From NCBI RefSeq assembly GCF_008035925.1, contig NZ_CP036264.1, positions 3,594,402 to 3,658,401 of the forward strand: a DNA stretch of 64,000 bases, read 5' to 3'. A model generated the notes under the pieces. That model saw nothing but the letters and a program-made list of their open reading frames with translations, did no database searches and was not told where the DNA came from. The position numbers were made by a program, and so were the translations under genes. Below, one piece after another: positions 16,375 through 26,185 of this stretch (positions are counted from its first letter, which is position 1; the number at the start of each line of letters is the position of its first letter). The DNA comes from Stieleria maiorica (GTDB lineage Bacteria; Planctomycetota; Planctomycetia; Pirellulales; Pirellulaceae).

Positions 16375-17709
16375 CTAGGCGTGCTGGTGTTCGTGATCGT
16401 CGGCATCGTCATTCCACGTCAGGAACAGTTTTTCGCCGACGAAGATGACGACGATCCCACCCAGAGCAACCCAGATGACCAACATGTCGCTGTTGGCCTT
16501 CATCCACACGAATGCGGCAAGAATCACTGCATCCAGCAGTAACGCGCCGATCGGGATCCACCGATTGGCTTGGATTTCTTCACGCACGCGTCTCAGCACG
16601 CCCCAATGGACCGCCATGTCCATCACGATGTAAAAGATTGCTCCCAGCGACGCGATCCGCGACAGGTCAAACAGAAGCGTCAGCGTGATCGCGAAGACCA
16701 CGGTGTAGACCAACGTGTGTTTTTGGATGCTTCCCGGCATCCCGAAATGTCGGTGCGGCACCAAGTTCATCTCACTAAGCATCGCCAGCATTCGTGAAAC
16801 CGCAAACGTGCTGGCGATCAGACCGGAAATGGTCGCCACGATTGCCAGTCCAGCGGTGAAGTAGATTCCCCCGTCGCCGAACGCCGGGCGAGCGGCTTCT
16901 GCCAGTGCAAAGTCGCGACTTTCGATGATCTCTGAAACCGACAGATTCCCGGCGACCGCAAATGCGACCAACAAGTAAACCACCAAACAGATCGACAGTG
17001 AGATCATGATTGAGCGGCCGATGTTCTTTTCCGGATTCACGATCTCCGAGCCGCTGTTGGTGATGGTGGTGAAGCCCTTGTAAGCCAGCAACGCGAGGGC
17101 GGTGGCGGACAAAAAACCGCCCGCGGACGATTTTTCAGATACGCCAGCACCCTCGAAGGTCAGCCCGGAAACCCACAGTCCAGCGGCTGCAAAGATGACG
17201 ATCCCCGCGATCTTGATCACCGCGGTGACGGTTGAGAATGTCCCAATGAATTGGTTGCCCAGGATATTGATGATAAAGGCCAGGACCAACAAACCGACTC
17301 CCAAGGCAGGCACCAAGAATTGGTTGTCTTTGGCATCGAACAACTGCAACGTGTACGTCCCAAAGGTTCGCGCGACAAGGCTCTCATTGATGACCATGGA
17401 AAAGTACATCAAGAGCGCCATGCCGGCCGTGACCGTCCCCTTTCCATAGGCCTTCATCAGAAACATTGCGATGCCGCCGGCGGAGGGATACTGCTGGGCC
17501 ATCTTGATGTAGGAGTAGGCGCTAAACCCGGCGACGACGGCCGCGGCCAGAAACGCGTATGGAAACAGCCCCCCCGTCTGTTCGGCAACCTGACCGGTCA
17601 AAGCGAAGATGCCGGCTCCGATCATCACGCCGGTCCCCATCGCGACCGACCCGGTCAAGGAGAGACTGTCTTCTTGGTATTCTTCGGCTTGTGAATTCGA
17701 TTCGCTCAT
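16375..17709 (-). CDS. APC-superfamily amino acid permease
   Basis: 444 residues with about 12 hydrophobic segments. The first helix carries the family signature SVAMGTGVMIGAGIFALTGQ, which forms the substrate-binding unwound region. Further pieces include YSYIKMAQQYPSAGGIAMF and a mid-protein FTTITNSGSEIVNPEKNIGR. It probably imports an amino acid or related amine across the inner membrane, and the substrate is unknown. The open frame extends to 18075, but GAGAAGG lies 5 nt before the ATG at 17709 and homology begins there. The C-terminus ends in a His/Asp-rich tail (DDADDHEHQHA), an unusual feature that might bind metal. Confidence 0.9.
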   Translation of the reverse strand: MSESNSQAEEYQEDSLSLTGSVAMGTGVMIGAGIFALTGQVAEQTGGLFPYAFLAAAVVAGFSAYSYIKMAQQYPSAGGIAMFLMKAYGKGTVTAGMALLMYFSMVINESLVARTFGTYTLQLFDAKDNQFLVPALGVGLLVLAFIINILGNQFIGTFSTVTAVIKIAGIVIFAAAGLWVSGLTFEGAGVSEKSSAGGFLSATALALLAYKGFTTITNSGSEIVNPEKNIGRSIMISLSICLVVYLLVAFAVAGNLSVSEIIESRDFALAEAARPAFGDGGIYFTAGLAIVATISGLIASTFAVSRMLAMLSEMNLVPHRHFGMPGSIQKHTLVYTVVFAITLTLLFDLSRIASLGAIFYIVMDMAVHWGVLRRVREEIQANRWIPIGALLLDAVILAAFVWMKANSDMLVIWVALGGIVVIFVGEKLFLTWNDDADDHEHQHA

Positions 17710-17945
17710 CAGGCCCTTCTCACTTGTCATCCGCGGGGAGGTTCGAAGACCTTGACGCCGCAAATGCCGGGCCAGCGTATCGCAAGCGTTCCTCGCGCTG
17801 TTAACGTGCGACCTTCGAATGATCAACGACCGGAGTGGTTCGCAATCGACCCGCCGGCATCCCTCTCCGCTAATCTCACCGGCTCCACAGGACGTCGTGG
17901 CGGAGGAGACGTCGGCAGGGAAGGTCGCATTCCAAGCAAGCGCTC

Positions 17946-17975
17946 TTGGACGGGATGCGACCGGCGGCGTATACT
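17946..17975 (+). promoter_or_regulatory. Probable sigma70-type promoter of first metal-efflux cluster
   Basis: TTGGAC at 17946-17951 and TATACT at 17970-17975 with an 18-bp spacer, about 30 bases before the start codon of the His-rich protein at 18007. GAGGAG at 17993-17998 is the matching ribosome site. I did not find a clear operator palindrome. Confidence 0.5.
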
Positions 17976-18006
17976 GCAGCTGTCCGTCTATTGAGGAGAG
18001 TTGCGT

Positions 18007-18459
18007 TTGAACCGGTTCGTTGCGTTTGTCCTGTTGCCATTTTTGACCTTTGGGAATGCGTTCGCGCATTCCCATCCGGGAGAAATTGTGCCCTCAGATC
18101 ACGCAATTCGTCCGCACATCCATGTGGGCGGGCATCGCCACGCTGCCGATGGTCATGAGTGCGAAGCCGGCACTCACGTCCAAACGGGCACAACGTGTGG
18201 CGGGAAGCTCTTGTCGCCGAGCGTTGAATCGATCGACGTCCCGATGGACCACGATTCGACGGCGGTCTATCTCGCTTCCGGTTCCGACTACGCTTGCACT
18301 GCCAAGCCCGTTGATGTTCAACGAGAGTTGCTGCAAGGAGTCGCTGTTGGAGCAACCGACCGTTTCGTTCCAGCATTGGCCAGCGCTGTCGATCCGCCCG
18401 TCGAACGACGAACCGGCCAGCTCCCTCTCTTTCTGCTTCATGCTGCGCTGAGGTTGTAG
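18007..18459 (+). CDS. Small secreted His-rich protein heading metal-efflux cluster 1
   Basis: About 150 residues. A signal peptide (MNRFVAFVLLPFLTFGNAFA) is followed by a His-rich mature start (HSHPGE, HIHVGGHRHAADGH) with two Cys pairs farther on. I do not recognise a family. The His residues suggest metal binding in the periplasm. I chose the TTG at 18007 because GAGGAG lies 8 nt upstream; a TTG at 18001 is too close. It opens the cluster of membrane-fusion protein, RND pump and His-rich lipoprotein, and its position matches the Cys-rich protein that opens the second cluster. Confidence 0.6.
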   Translation: MNRFVAFVLLPFLTFGNAFAHSHPGEIVPSDHAIRPHIHVGGHRHAADGHECEAGTHVQTGTTCGGKLLSPSVESIDVPMDHDSTAVYLASGSDYACTAKPVDVQRELLQGVAVGATDRFVPALASAVDPPVERRTGQLPLFLLHAALRL

Positions 18460-18630
18460 CCAGACCAGCCGCGAGCACGTTTGTTCGCCTGCTGATTGCT
18501 ACGTTCTTTCCCCTCGTTCTGCGGCATTGGTGTTCGATCCGTTACCGGATTTGAGCCGAAACCGCTTCCCCCTGCGCCGTTGATGGTCGTGCGTCTTCGT
18601 TCGTCCGCCATCCGCGTGAGGTTTCGAATC

Positions 18631-20049
18631 ATGTCAATAAAAAAAGCGATTCGCGTGCTGGCCGGTCCGGCGGTGGTCCTGGTTTGTCTGGGCGGGCTGT
18701 GGGCGTTTCGCGCCCAACTGATTCCACCGCCGACGACGCCCCAACCTCATGACGGGAGCTCTGATTCGGCATCGACCGAATTGGAGGTGCTCGAGCTCAA
18801 CCCGCAAGCGAGGAAGAATCTGAATCTGGTCTCCAAAGCGGTGAAGCCCACCGACTATTGGCGCGTCGTAACGATTCCAGGCATGGTTCAGGATCGTCCC
18901 GGCGTCTCCGACCGTGGCGTCACGTCACCCGCCGTCGGTGTCGTGTCACAGATTCACGTGTATCCCGGTGACACGGTGCAACCGGGCGAGCCCCTGGTGA
19001 CGTTACAGCTTTTCAGCGAGTACTTGCAGGCGACGCAGACGGCGCTTTTCAAGGCGGCTCAGGAAATCTTGCTTGTCCAGGCAGAACTAGATCGCGTCAC
19101 CGGACTCGCCAGCGTCGGCGGTGTCTCTGGCAGCCGCGTGATTGAGCTCAGGAACGAGATCAAGCGACAGCAAACACAAGTCCAGGCTTCCCGGCAAGAG
19201 TTGCTCACACGCGGGCTGCGACACGAGCAGATCGAGCAAATTGAATCGGGCAACTTCGTCTCGACGATTGAAATCGTCGCGCCGCAGCCCCGGTCACTGG
19301 ACCGCGTCACGACCGAAGGAAACGATCGGGCCGTCGTCGAGGCAAGTTTTATCGTCGCGGATCAACCGGACCGGTGGATTGCCTATGAAGTCCAGCAGTT
19401 GCGGGTGGAGCTTGGGCAAACCGTCCAGGCGGGTCAGGTGATTGCGGACCTTTCGAACCATCAATCGTTGTATGTCGTTGGGCATGCGTTCAAACGCGAA
19501 GCCGTTTTTTTGGAAGCTGCCGCGCAGCAGGGACGCGTCATCGAGATCGAGTTTGCCGACGACACACCGGGGAACTGGCCCGACCTGGAGCAAACGTTTT
19601 CGATTCGCCACCTGTCCAACACGATCGATCCGGACAGTCGCACCTTCGATTTTTTTGTCCCGCTGTCCAACCAGTCGCGATCGTATAGGAAAAACGAGGA
19701 AACCTTTCTTGTTTGGCGATTTCGCCCCGGCCAACGAGCACGTATTCACGTCCCGGTTGAACAACTGGATAACGTATTCGTCATGCCTGCCGATGCAGTC
19801 GTCAACGAAGGATCGGAGTCGTATGTCTTCCGCCAGAACGGAGACTTGTTCAACCGCTTCTCGGTGCACGTGTTGCACCAAGACCGCCGCCATGTCGTGA
19901 TTGCGAATGACGGCAGCATGACGCCGGGCGCCTACTTCGCACAAAACGCGGCTGCCTCACTCAATCGCGTGCTGAAAGCTCAGACCGCGAGCGGCGAGCA
20001 ACCGGGGCTGCATGTGCATGCCGATGGAACCGTACACGCCGCTCACTGA
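18631..20049 (+). CDS. RND efflux periplasmic adaptor (HlyD/CusB family)
   Basis: About 472 residues: one N-terminal membrane segment or signal anchor (about 8-28), then the barrel-sandwich (GVVSQIHVYPGDTVQPGEPL) and a helical hairpin (about 130-210). Beta-barrel and membrane-proximal parts end in an HVHADGTVHAAH tail rich in His. It lacks the CPMM-type metal domains seen in the second adaptor. It would connect the inner-membrane RND pump encoded 13 nt downstream to a TolC-type outer-membrane channel. The ORF opens at 18496, but the ATG at 18631 has GAGG upstream and precedes the membrane segment. Confidence 0.88.
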   Translation: MSIKKAIRVLAGPAVVLVCLGGLWAFRAQLIPPPTTPQPHDGSSDSASTELEVLELNPQARKNLNLVSKAVKPTDYWRVVTIPGMVQDRPGVSDRGVTSPAVGVVSQIHVYPGDTVQPGEPLVTLQLFSEYLQATQTALFKAAQEILLVQAELDRVTGLASVGGVSGSRVIELRNEIKRQQTQVQASRQELLTRGLRHEQIEQIESGNFVSTIEIVAPQPRSLDRVTTEGNDRAVVEASFIVADQPDRWIAYEVQQLRVELGQTVQAGQVIADLSNHQSLYVVGHAFKREAVFLEAAAQQGRVIEIEFADDTPGNWPDLEQTFSIRHLSNTIDPDSRTFDFFVPLSNQSRSYRKNEETFLVWRFRPGQRARIHVPVEQLDNVFVMPADAVVNEGSESYVFRQNGDLFNRFSVHVLHQDRRHVVIANDGSMTPGAYFAQNAAASLNRVLKAQTASGEQPGLHVHADGTVHAAH

Positions 20050-20062
20050 CGGGTGATTCCCC

Positions 20063-23000
20063 ATGCTTGATTCAATTATCCGACTTTCACTGCGTTATCG
20101 AACGCTGGTTTTGATCACCAGCTTGGTGATCTTGGTTTATGGGGCTTATCTGGCGGCCGAAATGACCATCGACGTCTTTCCCGATCTTGACCGGCCACGC
20201 GTCGTGGTCATCACCGAGGCGCCCGGGCTGGCGACCGAAGAGGTCGAAACGCTGGTCACACAACCGATCGAAATCGCCTTGATGGGGGCCAGCGGAGTCC
20301 AGGCGGTGCGCAGCCAAACCACGGCCGGGCTGAACGTCATCTATATCGAATTTGACTGGGCGACACAGATACGCGCCGCCCGTCAAACGGTCAGCGAGCG
20401 GTTGAGCACTCTGGAGGGAATCCTCCCGGAGGGCATCCGCCCGCAAATGACGCCGCCTTCCTCGATCATGGGGCAAATCGTGGTGGCGGGCATCTATCGC
20501 CAGCGCGGCCCCGGCGGAGGTGTTTTGGCGCCGGTCGGTGGGACCGACGCCATCGCAGAACTCGTCGGACAAGGTGATGGTCCAACGATTCGAGTCTGGT
20601 CTGCGGGGGATCGCCACGATTTTTCCAGCTGGGAACCTGTGGAATCACAACTTCTCGACTGGGCCAATGCCCCCGATGCAAGCACCAACGATCTCGCTGG
20701 AACGGCAAGGCTTGAAATTGACGGAAAACAGCATGACGTGCTGTTCGCCACTCGAACCAAACAATCGTTGGAACTGCGGACGATTGCGGATTGGGTGATC
20801 CGACCGCGATTGCTGAAGGTCACCGGAGTTGCCGAGGTTTTCATGCAGGGGGGCGACCGAAAGCAATACCAAGTTTTGCTGGATCCAACCGCCTTGTTGG
20901 AATACGACGTGACCGTGCAAGACGTCGAAAAAGCATTGCGAGAGAGCAACATCAACACCAGCGGCGGTTTCGCGATCACGGGAGAAACCGAGCGGCCGAT
21001 CCGAGTCCTCGGGCGGCTCGGAAGCGGGAATCGCAACATCGTCGACGACTTGAAGAAGATCGCAGTCGCGAAACACCCCAAGCGAACCGTCTTGCTGGAT
21101 CAGGTTGCCAGGGTGCTGGAAGGCCCAGAACTAAAACGAGGAGATGGCAGCGTCAACGGTGAAGGCGGAATCGTCTTTACCGTCGTCAAGCAGCCCCATG
21201 TCGACACACGCACATTGACCGACGATGTCGCGGCGGCTTTGGAGGAGGTCGAAGCCTCGCTTCCGGCAGAGATCGTGATCAACTCCGAACTTTTTCGTCT
21301 GAAGAACTTTATCGACCGAGGGATCTTTAATGTCGCCGAAGCATTGGTCATCGGTGCGACGTTGGTCATCATCGTGCTGTTCTTGTTCCTGCTGAACTTC
21401 CGCACGACGTTCATCACGTTGACCGCGATCCCCCTGTCGCTGGTCATCACCACACTGGTCTTTCGCATCATCGGGTGGCTGAGCAGCAGTGAACTTTCTA
21501 TCAACGTCATGACACTGGGGGGGATTGCCGTCGCGATGGGCGAACTGGTCGATGACGCCATCGTCGACGTTGAAAATATCTTCAGGCGTTTAAAAGAGAA
21601 CCATTCCCGCGAAACACCGCAACCTGCCATCCAAGTGGTCTATGAAGCCAGCAAGGAGATTCGCAGCGCCATCCTTTTCGGCACCACCGTCGTCATTCTA
21701 GTGTTCCTGCCGCTGTTCGCGTTGTCCGGTGTCGAAGGACGTTTGTTTGCACCGTTGGGATTTGCCTACATCGTTTCGATTCTCGCTTCGTTCGCTGTTT
21801 CGTTGACCCTTACGCCGGTTTTGTCGTTCTACTTGTTGCCGGGGGCTGGTGCGACGCATCGGGAACAAGACGGATTCTTGCTCCGCGTGCTGAAGTCGTT
21901 GGCGATCCCATTGATTCGAACCAGCATGGCGATTCCCGGCAGTTTGCTGATCGTGACATGGCTGGTTGTCGCGGTTGCCGCGATCCAGTTGTCAACGCTC
22001 GGACGCAACTTCCTGCCTCCGTTTGACGAAGGCAGTGTCCAGGTCAACGTGACCTTGCCACCGGGATCATCGCTGGAAGCATCGAATCAGGTGTCCGAAT
22101 CGATCGACGGTGTGTTCAAGAGCATGCAGCAATCCGCGGACAACCCGGACGGCGAGGTATTGAACTTTGTCCGCCGAACCGGTCGGGCCGAGATGGACGA
22201 GCACGCTTCGCCGGTCAACTTTGGGGAATACATCCTGAGCATGAACCCCGACGCCCAGCAGGGACGCGAGGAAATGCTTGCCGAGTTGCTCGAACGGATT
22301 AAGACCGAAGTTCCGGGCGTGGACATCGAAGTCGAACAACCGCTGGCTCACTTGATCAGCCACATGGTGTCGGGGGTCTATGCTCAGATCGCGATCAAGA
22401 TTCACGGCGATGATCTGAACACGTTGCTCGCGCTCTCCGAACAGGTAAAGGATTCCATTGCCGATGTCCAGGGAATCACTCCGCCGATCGTTGAACCGGT
22501 CCGCATGACCTCCGAACTGCACATCGAATTGCGCGGCGACGACTTGGCCCTGTTCGGTCTGACCCGCCAGTACGTCGCCGACGTGCTGCAAACGGCATTG
22601 CAAGGGACCGTGGTCTCGGAGGTCTTGGAAGGTCAGCGTCGTTTCGATTTGCTGATTCGATTGGAAGAGGAATACCGGACGGACTATGCGAATCTGGGAC
22701 GGCTTCGGATCGATTTGCCACACGAAAGCGGTCAAACAGAAAGAGGGCAAATCGAATTGCGCGACGTGGCCAGTATCTACGAAGGAACTGGTCCCAATTC
22801 GGTTAATCGCGAAAACGCGCGTCGACGGATTGTGATTCGTTGCAACACCCAAGGCCGTGACTTGGCCGGCGCGGTGGCCGAGATTCAGACGCGAATCGGC
22901 GATCAAGTCTCGATGCCTGTCGGCTACTACGTGGAATACGCCGGACAGTTCGAGAGCCAACAGAATGCAACACGATTGATCGTGATCCTTGCCGGGGTCT

Positions 23001-23509
23001 CCGTCCTCGGGATGTTTGGCGTGTTGATGATCCTGTTTCCTTCGGTGCGGATCGTTTTACAGATTCTCAACGCGTTGCCGACCGCATTTATCGGCGGGGT
23101 GCTCGCATTGGTCGTGACCCAGCAGAACCTGACCGTGGCCAGTCTGGTCGGTTTCATCTCCTTGGGTGGCATCGCAGTACGCAACGGGATTCTGCTGGTC
23201 ACCCATTACTTTCACCTGATGAAAGAAGAAGGTGAGAGTTTTTCGCAATCAATGATCATCCGGGGCAGTCTGGAGCGACTCGCGCCGGTTCTGATGACCG
23301 CGTTGACGGCCGGCATCGGACTGATCCCACTGGTGCTGGGAGGACAAGAACCCGGCAGAGAGATTCTCTACCCGGTCGCCACGGTGATTCTGGGCGGCCT
23401 GATCACATCGACCTTTTGTGAGTTCCTGATTCACCCAGGACTGTTTTGGAAATTCAGCGGAAGAGACGCCAAGCGTTTGGCGGACGCTGAACAAGTGACT
23501 TCGATTTAA
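20063..23509 (+). CDS. Heavy-metal RND efflux pump (CzcA/CusA family), cluster 1
   Basis: 1148 residues with the usual RND layout: TM1 (about 10-30), porter loop 1, TM2-6 with the HME-type TM4 sequence GELVDDAIVDVEN (proton-relay acids), porter loop 2 and TM8-12. It is longer than most CzcA/CusA proteins. Between IMGQIVVAG (about residue 140) and LELRTIADW (about 237) lies roughly 70 residues more than the family normally has at this place, part of the porter domain. Metal specificity cannot be read safely. The gene follows its adaptor by 13 nt and precedes a His-rich lipoprotein by 12 nt, so these form one operon. Confidence 0.93.
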   Translation: MLDSIIRLSLRYRTLVLITSLVILVYGAYLAAEMTIDVFPDLDRPRVVVITEAPGLATEEVETLVTQPIEIALMGASGVQAVRSQTTAGLNVIYIEFDWATQIRAARQTVSERLSTLEGILPEGIRPQMTPPSSIMGQIVVAGIYRQRGPGGGVLAPVGGTDAIAELVGQGDGPTIRVWSAGDRHDFSSWEPVESQLLDWANAPDASTNDLAGTARLEIDGKQHDVLFATRTKQSLELRTIADWVIRPRLLKVTGVAEVFMQGGDRKQYQVLLDPTALLEYDVTVQDVEKALRESNINTSGGFAITGETERPIRVLGRLGSGNRNIVDDLKKIAVAKHPKRTVLLDQVARVLEGPELKRGDGSVNGEGGIVFTVVKQPHVDTRTLTDDVAAALEEVEASLPAEIVINSELFRLKNFIDRGIFNVAEALVIGATLVIIVLFLFLLNFRTTFITLTAIPLSLVITTLVFRIIGWLSSSELSINVMTLGGIAVAMGELVDDAIVDVENIFRRLKENHSRETPQPAIQVVYEASKEIRSAILFGTTVVILVFLPLFALSGVEGRLFAPLGFAYIVSILASFAVSLTLTPVLSFYLLPGAGATHREQDGFLLRVLKSLAIPLIRTSMAIPGSLLIVTWLVVAVAAIQLSTLGRNFLPPFDEGSVQVNVTLPPGSSLEASNQVSESIDGVFKSMQQSADNPDGEVLNFVRRTGRAEMDEHASPVNFGEYILSMNPDAQQGREEMLAELLERIKTEVPGVDIEVEQPLAHLISHMVSGVYAQIAIKIHGDDLNTLLALSEQVKDSIADVQGITPPIVEPVRMTSELHIELRGDDLALFGLTRQYVADVLQTALQGTVVSEVLEGQRRFDLLIRLEEEYRTDYANLGRLRIDLPHESGQTERGQIELRDVASIYEGTGPNSVNRENARRRIVIRCNTQGRDLAGAVAEIQTRIGDQVSMPVGYYVEYAGQFESQQNATRLIVILAGVSVLGMFGVLMILFPSVRIVLQILNALPTAFIGGVLALVVTQQNLTVASLVGFISLGGIAVRNGILLVTHYFHLMKEEGESFSQSMIIRGSLERLAPVLMTALTAGIGLIPLVLGGQEPGREILYPVATVILGGLITSTFCEFLIHPGLFWKFSGRDAKRLADAEQVTSI

Positions 23510-23521
23510 TGGACTGAACCC

Positions 23522-24043
23522 ATGAAAATGTATGCTTTCCTAGTGTTCCTCCCTGCACTGTTGCTCGCTGCCGGTTGCCAATCCTCGACGGAGCCCGAGA
23601 CCCCGGCGACTTCAGCGGAAGCTGCACAGGACCACAGCGATGACGAAGATCAACGTGACCACAGTGTCAAGGGGCACGGCCACGGCATCGGGCCACACGA
23701 CGGGACCGTGGCCGACTGGGGCGGTGGAAAATACCATCCCGAGTTCACTGTGAACCACGACAATCAAGAAGCCACGGTCTACATCCTCGGACCGGATGAA
23801 AAAACACCGGTTCCGATCGAGGCGGAGTCGATCGAGTTGAGCATTTCCAATCCCGAGATGCAGCTGACTCTCAACGCGTCACCACAGGAGGGTGACCCGG
23901 AGGGAATGGCTTCGCGTTTTGTCGGCAACCACGAAAAGCTAGGCGTCGTTCAAGAGTACGCCGGAACCGTGAGTGGTGTGATCGAGGAAACGCCGTACGC
24001 AGGGGACTTCAATGAAGGAGATCACGAGGGACACGCGCATTAG
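23522..24043 (+). CDS. His-rich lipoprotein of metal-efflux cluster 1
   Basis: 173 residues. A signal peptide ends in the lipobox LAAGC. An Asp/His-rich linker (DHSDDEDQRDHSVKGHGHG) is followed by a small beta domain with DGTVADWGGGKYHPEFTVNH, QEATVYILGPD and a GDHEGHAH end. It is probably anchored in a membrane and binds metal ions in the periplasm; the family is not named. It ends the operon of cluster 1. Confidence 0.75.
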   Translation: MKMYAFLVFLPALLLAAGCQSSTEPETPATSAEAAQDHSDDEDQRDHSVKGHGHGIGPHDGTVADWGGGKYHPEFTVNHDNQEATVYILGPDEKTPVPIEAESIELSISNPEMQLTLNASPQEGDPEGMASRFVGNHEKLGVVQEYAGTVSGVIEETPYAGDFNEGDHEGHAH

Positions 24044-24462
24044 CGTGTTGCCTGGTGCATCGCCGGACGGTCCCGCGAATCACCGGAGGGCGTTGCGACG
24101 CCGCGACCGGGAATCGTCTAAAGGGACCGTCCAGCTTAAGTCGATGCTTTTCTTGGAGTACGATGGCCCTTCCGGGCCGTCGCCCGTGGGGCTCAGCGCG
24201 ACGACCTGGAAAGGACGTCGTACACCCATCCACCGACCACCTCATACCCAATCGGCCGGCGTATTAGGATTCGTCGCGTTTCGCCTCCGCCCTAAGCTGG
24301 ACGGTCCCGCGAGTTGCCGGGGGGCGCTGCGACGTAGCGACCGGGAATCGTCTAAAGGCTAAACACCAGCGCCGATGCCCGCGTCATTCGTTCCCAACCC
24401 GTTTCCGGTGATGGTTGCGGACCCGCCGTGACTGTGCATTCTCTGGCGAGCGCCAAAGCGAT
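24044..24462. repeat. Intergenic with two family A and one family B hairpin repeats
   Basis: No gene. 24065-24132 is a family A copy closed by GGACGGTCCC (24065-24074) and GGGACCGTCC (24123-24132). 24158-24226 is a family B palindrome. 24294-24370 is another family A copy. The bases 24123-24137 and 24294-24308 are perfect 15-bp inverted repeats of each other, so the two family A copies frame a larger inverted structure. The stretch lies between the converging 3' ends of the His-rich lipoprotein and TolC genes, where bidirectional termination would be useful (inference). Confidence 0.8.
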
Positions 24463-26040
24463 TCAATTCGCTGGGCAACCCACGGTTCGGTCGATTTGTG
24501 CGATCGTGCCGGCCAGGGTCGCTTCGATCCGTGCGAGTTGTGTTTCGAACATCAGCAATTCGCGATAGGTCTCGATCAACGAAAAGAAATCTGCTCGCTT
24601 GCCTCGATAATCGGAGATCGCCAGTTTGAGCGTGTCTTCGGTGCGGGGGATGATGCGATTCTCGTAGATGGACCGCTGCTGGATCAACGCATCGGCTTGT
24701 GCGGCAAGCCGGCGAACTTTGCCGTACAACGAATCGCGTTCCGCCTCCAGCCGCTGCGCCGTGCTGGACCTGCGACTGGCAGCCTCGCGAATCCCCGCGG
24801 TGATCTTGCTTCGCCAGATGGGCAAGGTCGTGCCGACGGTGAAGCTGATGTTGTCATGGCCGTTGGCGACCGGGCTGATCACGTCATGGTTATCGTTGAC
24901 CAACCCCCAGTGCATGCCGACGGTCAAGTCCGGATACTGCTGCAAACAGGCCAGGCTTTCTTTGCTGCGATCCCGGGCGAACTCGGCGGCAAGCCCCTGA
25001 AGCGTCGGATTGCATTGCTCGGCCAGCGCAATCAATGCTTCCAGCTGTTCGGGAGAGCTTGCGGTCTCCAACTGATCGCTCGTCTCGGGCAGCATGTCGA
25101 CCGGTTGTTGTAACAAAGCCGCCAAATCGGCTTGAGCCACCTGCTTTTGTTGCCTCAGGGTGACCAGTTGGTCGTCGATGCGATCGGCTTCTAATTGGGC
25201 ACGCAGCACATCTTGCTGGGAACCACCGCTTCGGTAACGCGCCTCGGCTACCTCGGTCAAATCTTCGACCAATTCACGAGTTTCCTGAATAATCTCGATC
25301 GCGCGTCCGGCGAACCAGATCTCGTAGTACGCTAGCCTCACCGATTCGGTGATCTCACGTTCGATCGCATCGACCTCGGCTTGTGCCATGCGCACTTCAT
25401 GGCTCGCGATCGATGCCTTCGCATCGAGCTTTTGGGGGAACGGAATCTGCTGGCTGAGACTCATTTGATTCCCGACTCGTCCGGCGGCGGTCTGGAGCGC
25501 CTGGTCATGAATCGGCCAAAACGTGTTGCTGAACATCGGATCGGGCAGCGCGCGGGCCTGTGGAATCAAGTTCACCGCTGCGGAGACGCGGTTGCGGGCG
25601 GCGAGGATCTTGGGGTGTCTCGACAATGCGATACCGACGAAATAGTCCACCGACTGGGCGCCGCCGTGACTCGCCTGTGTCGCTTGTCCGGCGGCTTCCT
25701 CGTCTTCCTGAGCCGAGTCAACACGCAGCAGGTCGACGAATTCCCGGGTTGCGACCACGGCGTCGTTTTCTGCGACCGCAGATGCGAGGTCGACCCGAGA
25801 AGAATCGACCGGGTCGTTTTGAGCCTCGCCAGAGGCTTTCGACGGGGAATCAGCCGGCGATGGGGTAGAGGCCGCAGTGTCGCAGACGTCTGCCTCCGGC
25901 AACGTGCCCCCAAAGTGTCTCCCCGAGAGCGGACGGATCGATGGATTTGCGGCGCAGCCGAGAAGCGAGAACACGGCCGTCAGCAGCAACAGCGTTTGCG
26001 AGCAATGCGTTCCAGAGATGACTGATCGACGCCGTTCCAT
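24463..26040 (-). CDS. TolC-family outer-membrane efflux lipoprotein
   Basis: 525 residues. The signal peptide ends in a lipobox (LLGC), so the protein is lipid-anchored. A low-complexity linker of about 100 residues follows. Two OEP repeats have the alternating helix pattern (HPKILAARNRVSAAVNLIPQARALPDP, NPTLQGLAAEFARDRSKESL, and a long final helix to about 515). It should be the outer-membrane channel for one or both RND pumps, because no other TolC-like gene is present. It is transcribed away from cluster 2, sharing a 145-base divergent promoter region with the Cys-rich gene. Confidence 0.88.
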   Translation of the reverse strand: MERRRSVISGTHCSQTLLLLTAVFSLLGCAANPSIRPLSGRHFGGTLPEADVCDTAASTPSPADSPSKASGEAQNDPVDSSRVDLASAVAENDAVVATREFVDLLRVDSAQEDEEAAGQATQASHGGAQSVDYFVGIALSRHPKILAARNRVSAAVNLIPQARALPDPMFSNTFWPIHDQALQTAAGRVGNQMSLSQQIPFPQKLDAKASIASHEVRMAQAEVDAIEREITESVRLAYYEIWFAGRAIEIIQETRELVEDLTEVAEARYRSGGSQQDVLRAQLEADRIDDQLVTLRQQKQVAQADLAALLQQPVDMLPETSDQLETASSPEQLEALIALAEQCNPTLQGLAAEFARDRSKESLACLQQYPDLTVGMHWGLVNDNHDVISPVANGHDNISFTVGTTLPIWRSKITAGIREAASRRSSTAQRLEAERDSLYGKVRRLAAQADALIQQRSIYENRIIPRTEDTLKLAISDYRGKRADFFSLIETYRELLMFETQLARIEATLAGTIAQIDRTVGCPAN

Positions 26041-26117
26041 GGCGAGTTTCCTGGGGTGGAGTACAATTCATGGTGTGCCGGACCAGGGACGTTCGAGCAG
26101 GGGCGTCAGGATTCCTC

Positions 26118-26148
26118 TTGAACACTTTGCCCCGATTTCCCATATAGT
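26118..26148 (+). promoter_or_regulatory. Possible promoter of metal-efflux cluster 2
   Basis: TTGAAC at 26118-26123 and TATAGT at 26143-26148 with a 19-bp spacer, 37 bases before the proposed start of the Cys-rich gene. The spacer is longer than ideal. MerR-type metal regulators typically use 19-20-bp spacers, but no regulator gene is seen here, so that link is only a suggestion. Confidence 0.35.
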
Positions 26149-26185
26149 TGTTTACAGCACCTGTGTATCCATTCGGACGATTTCC

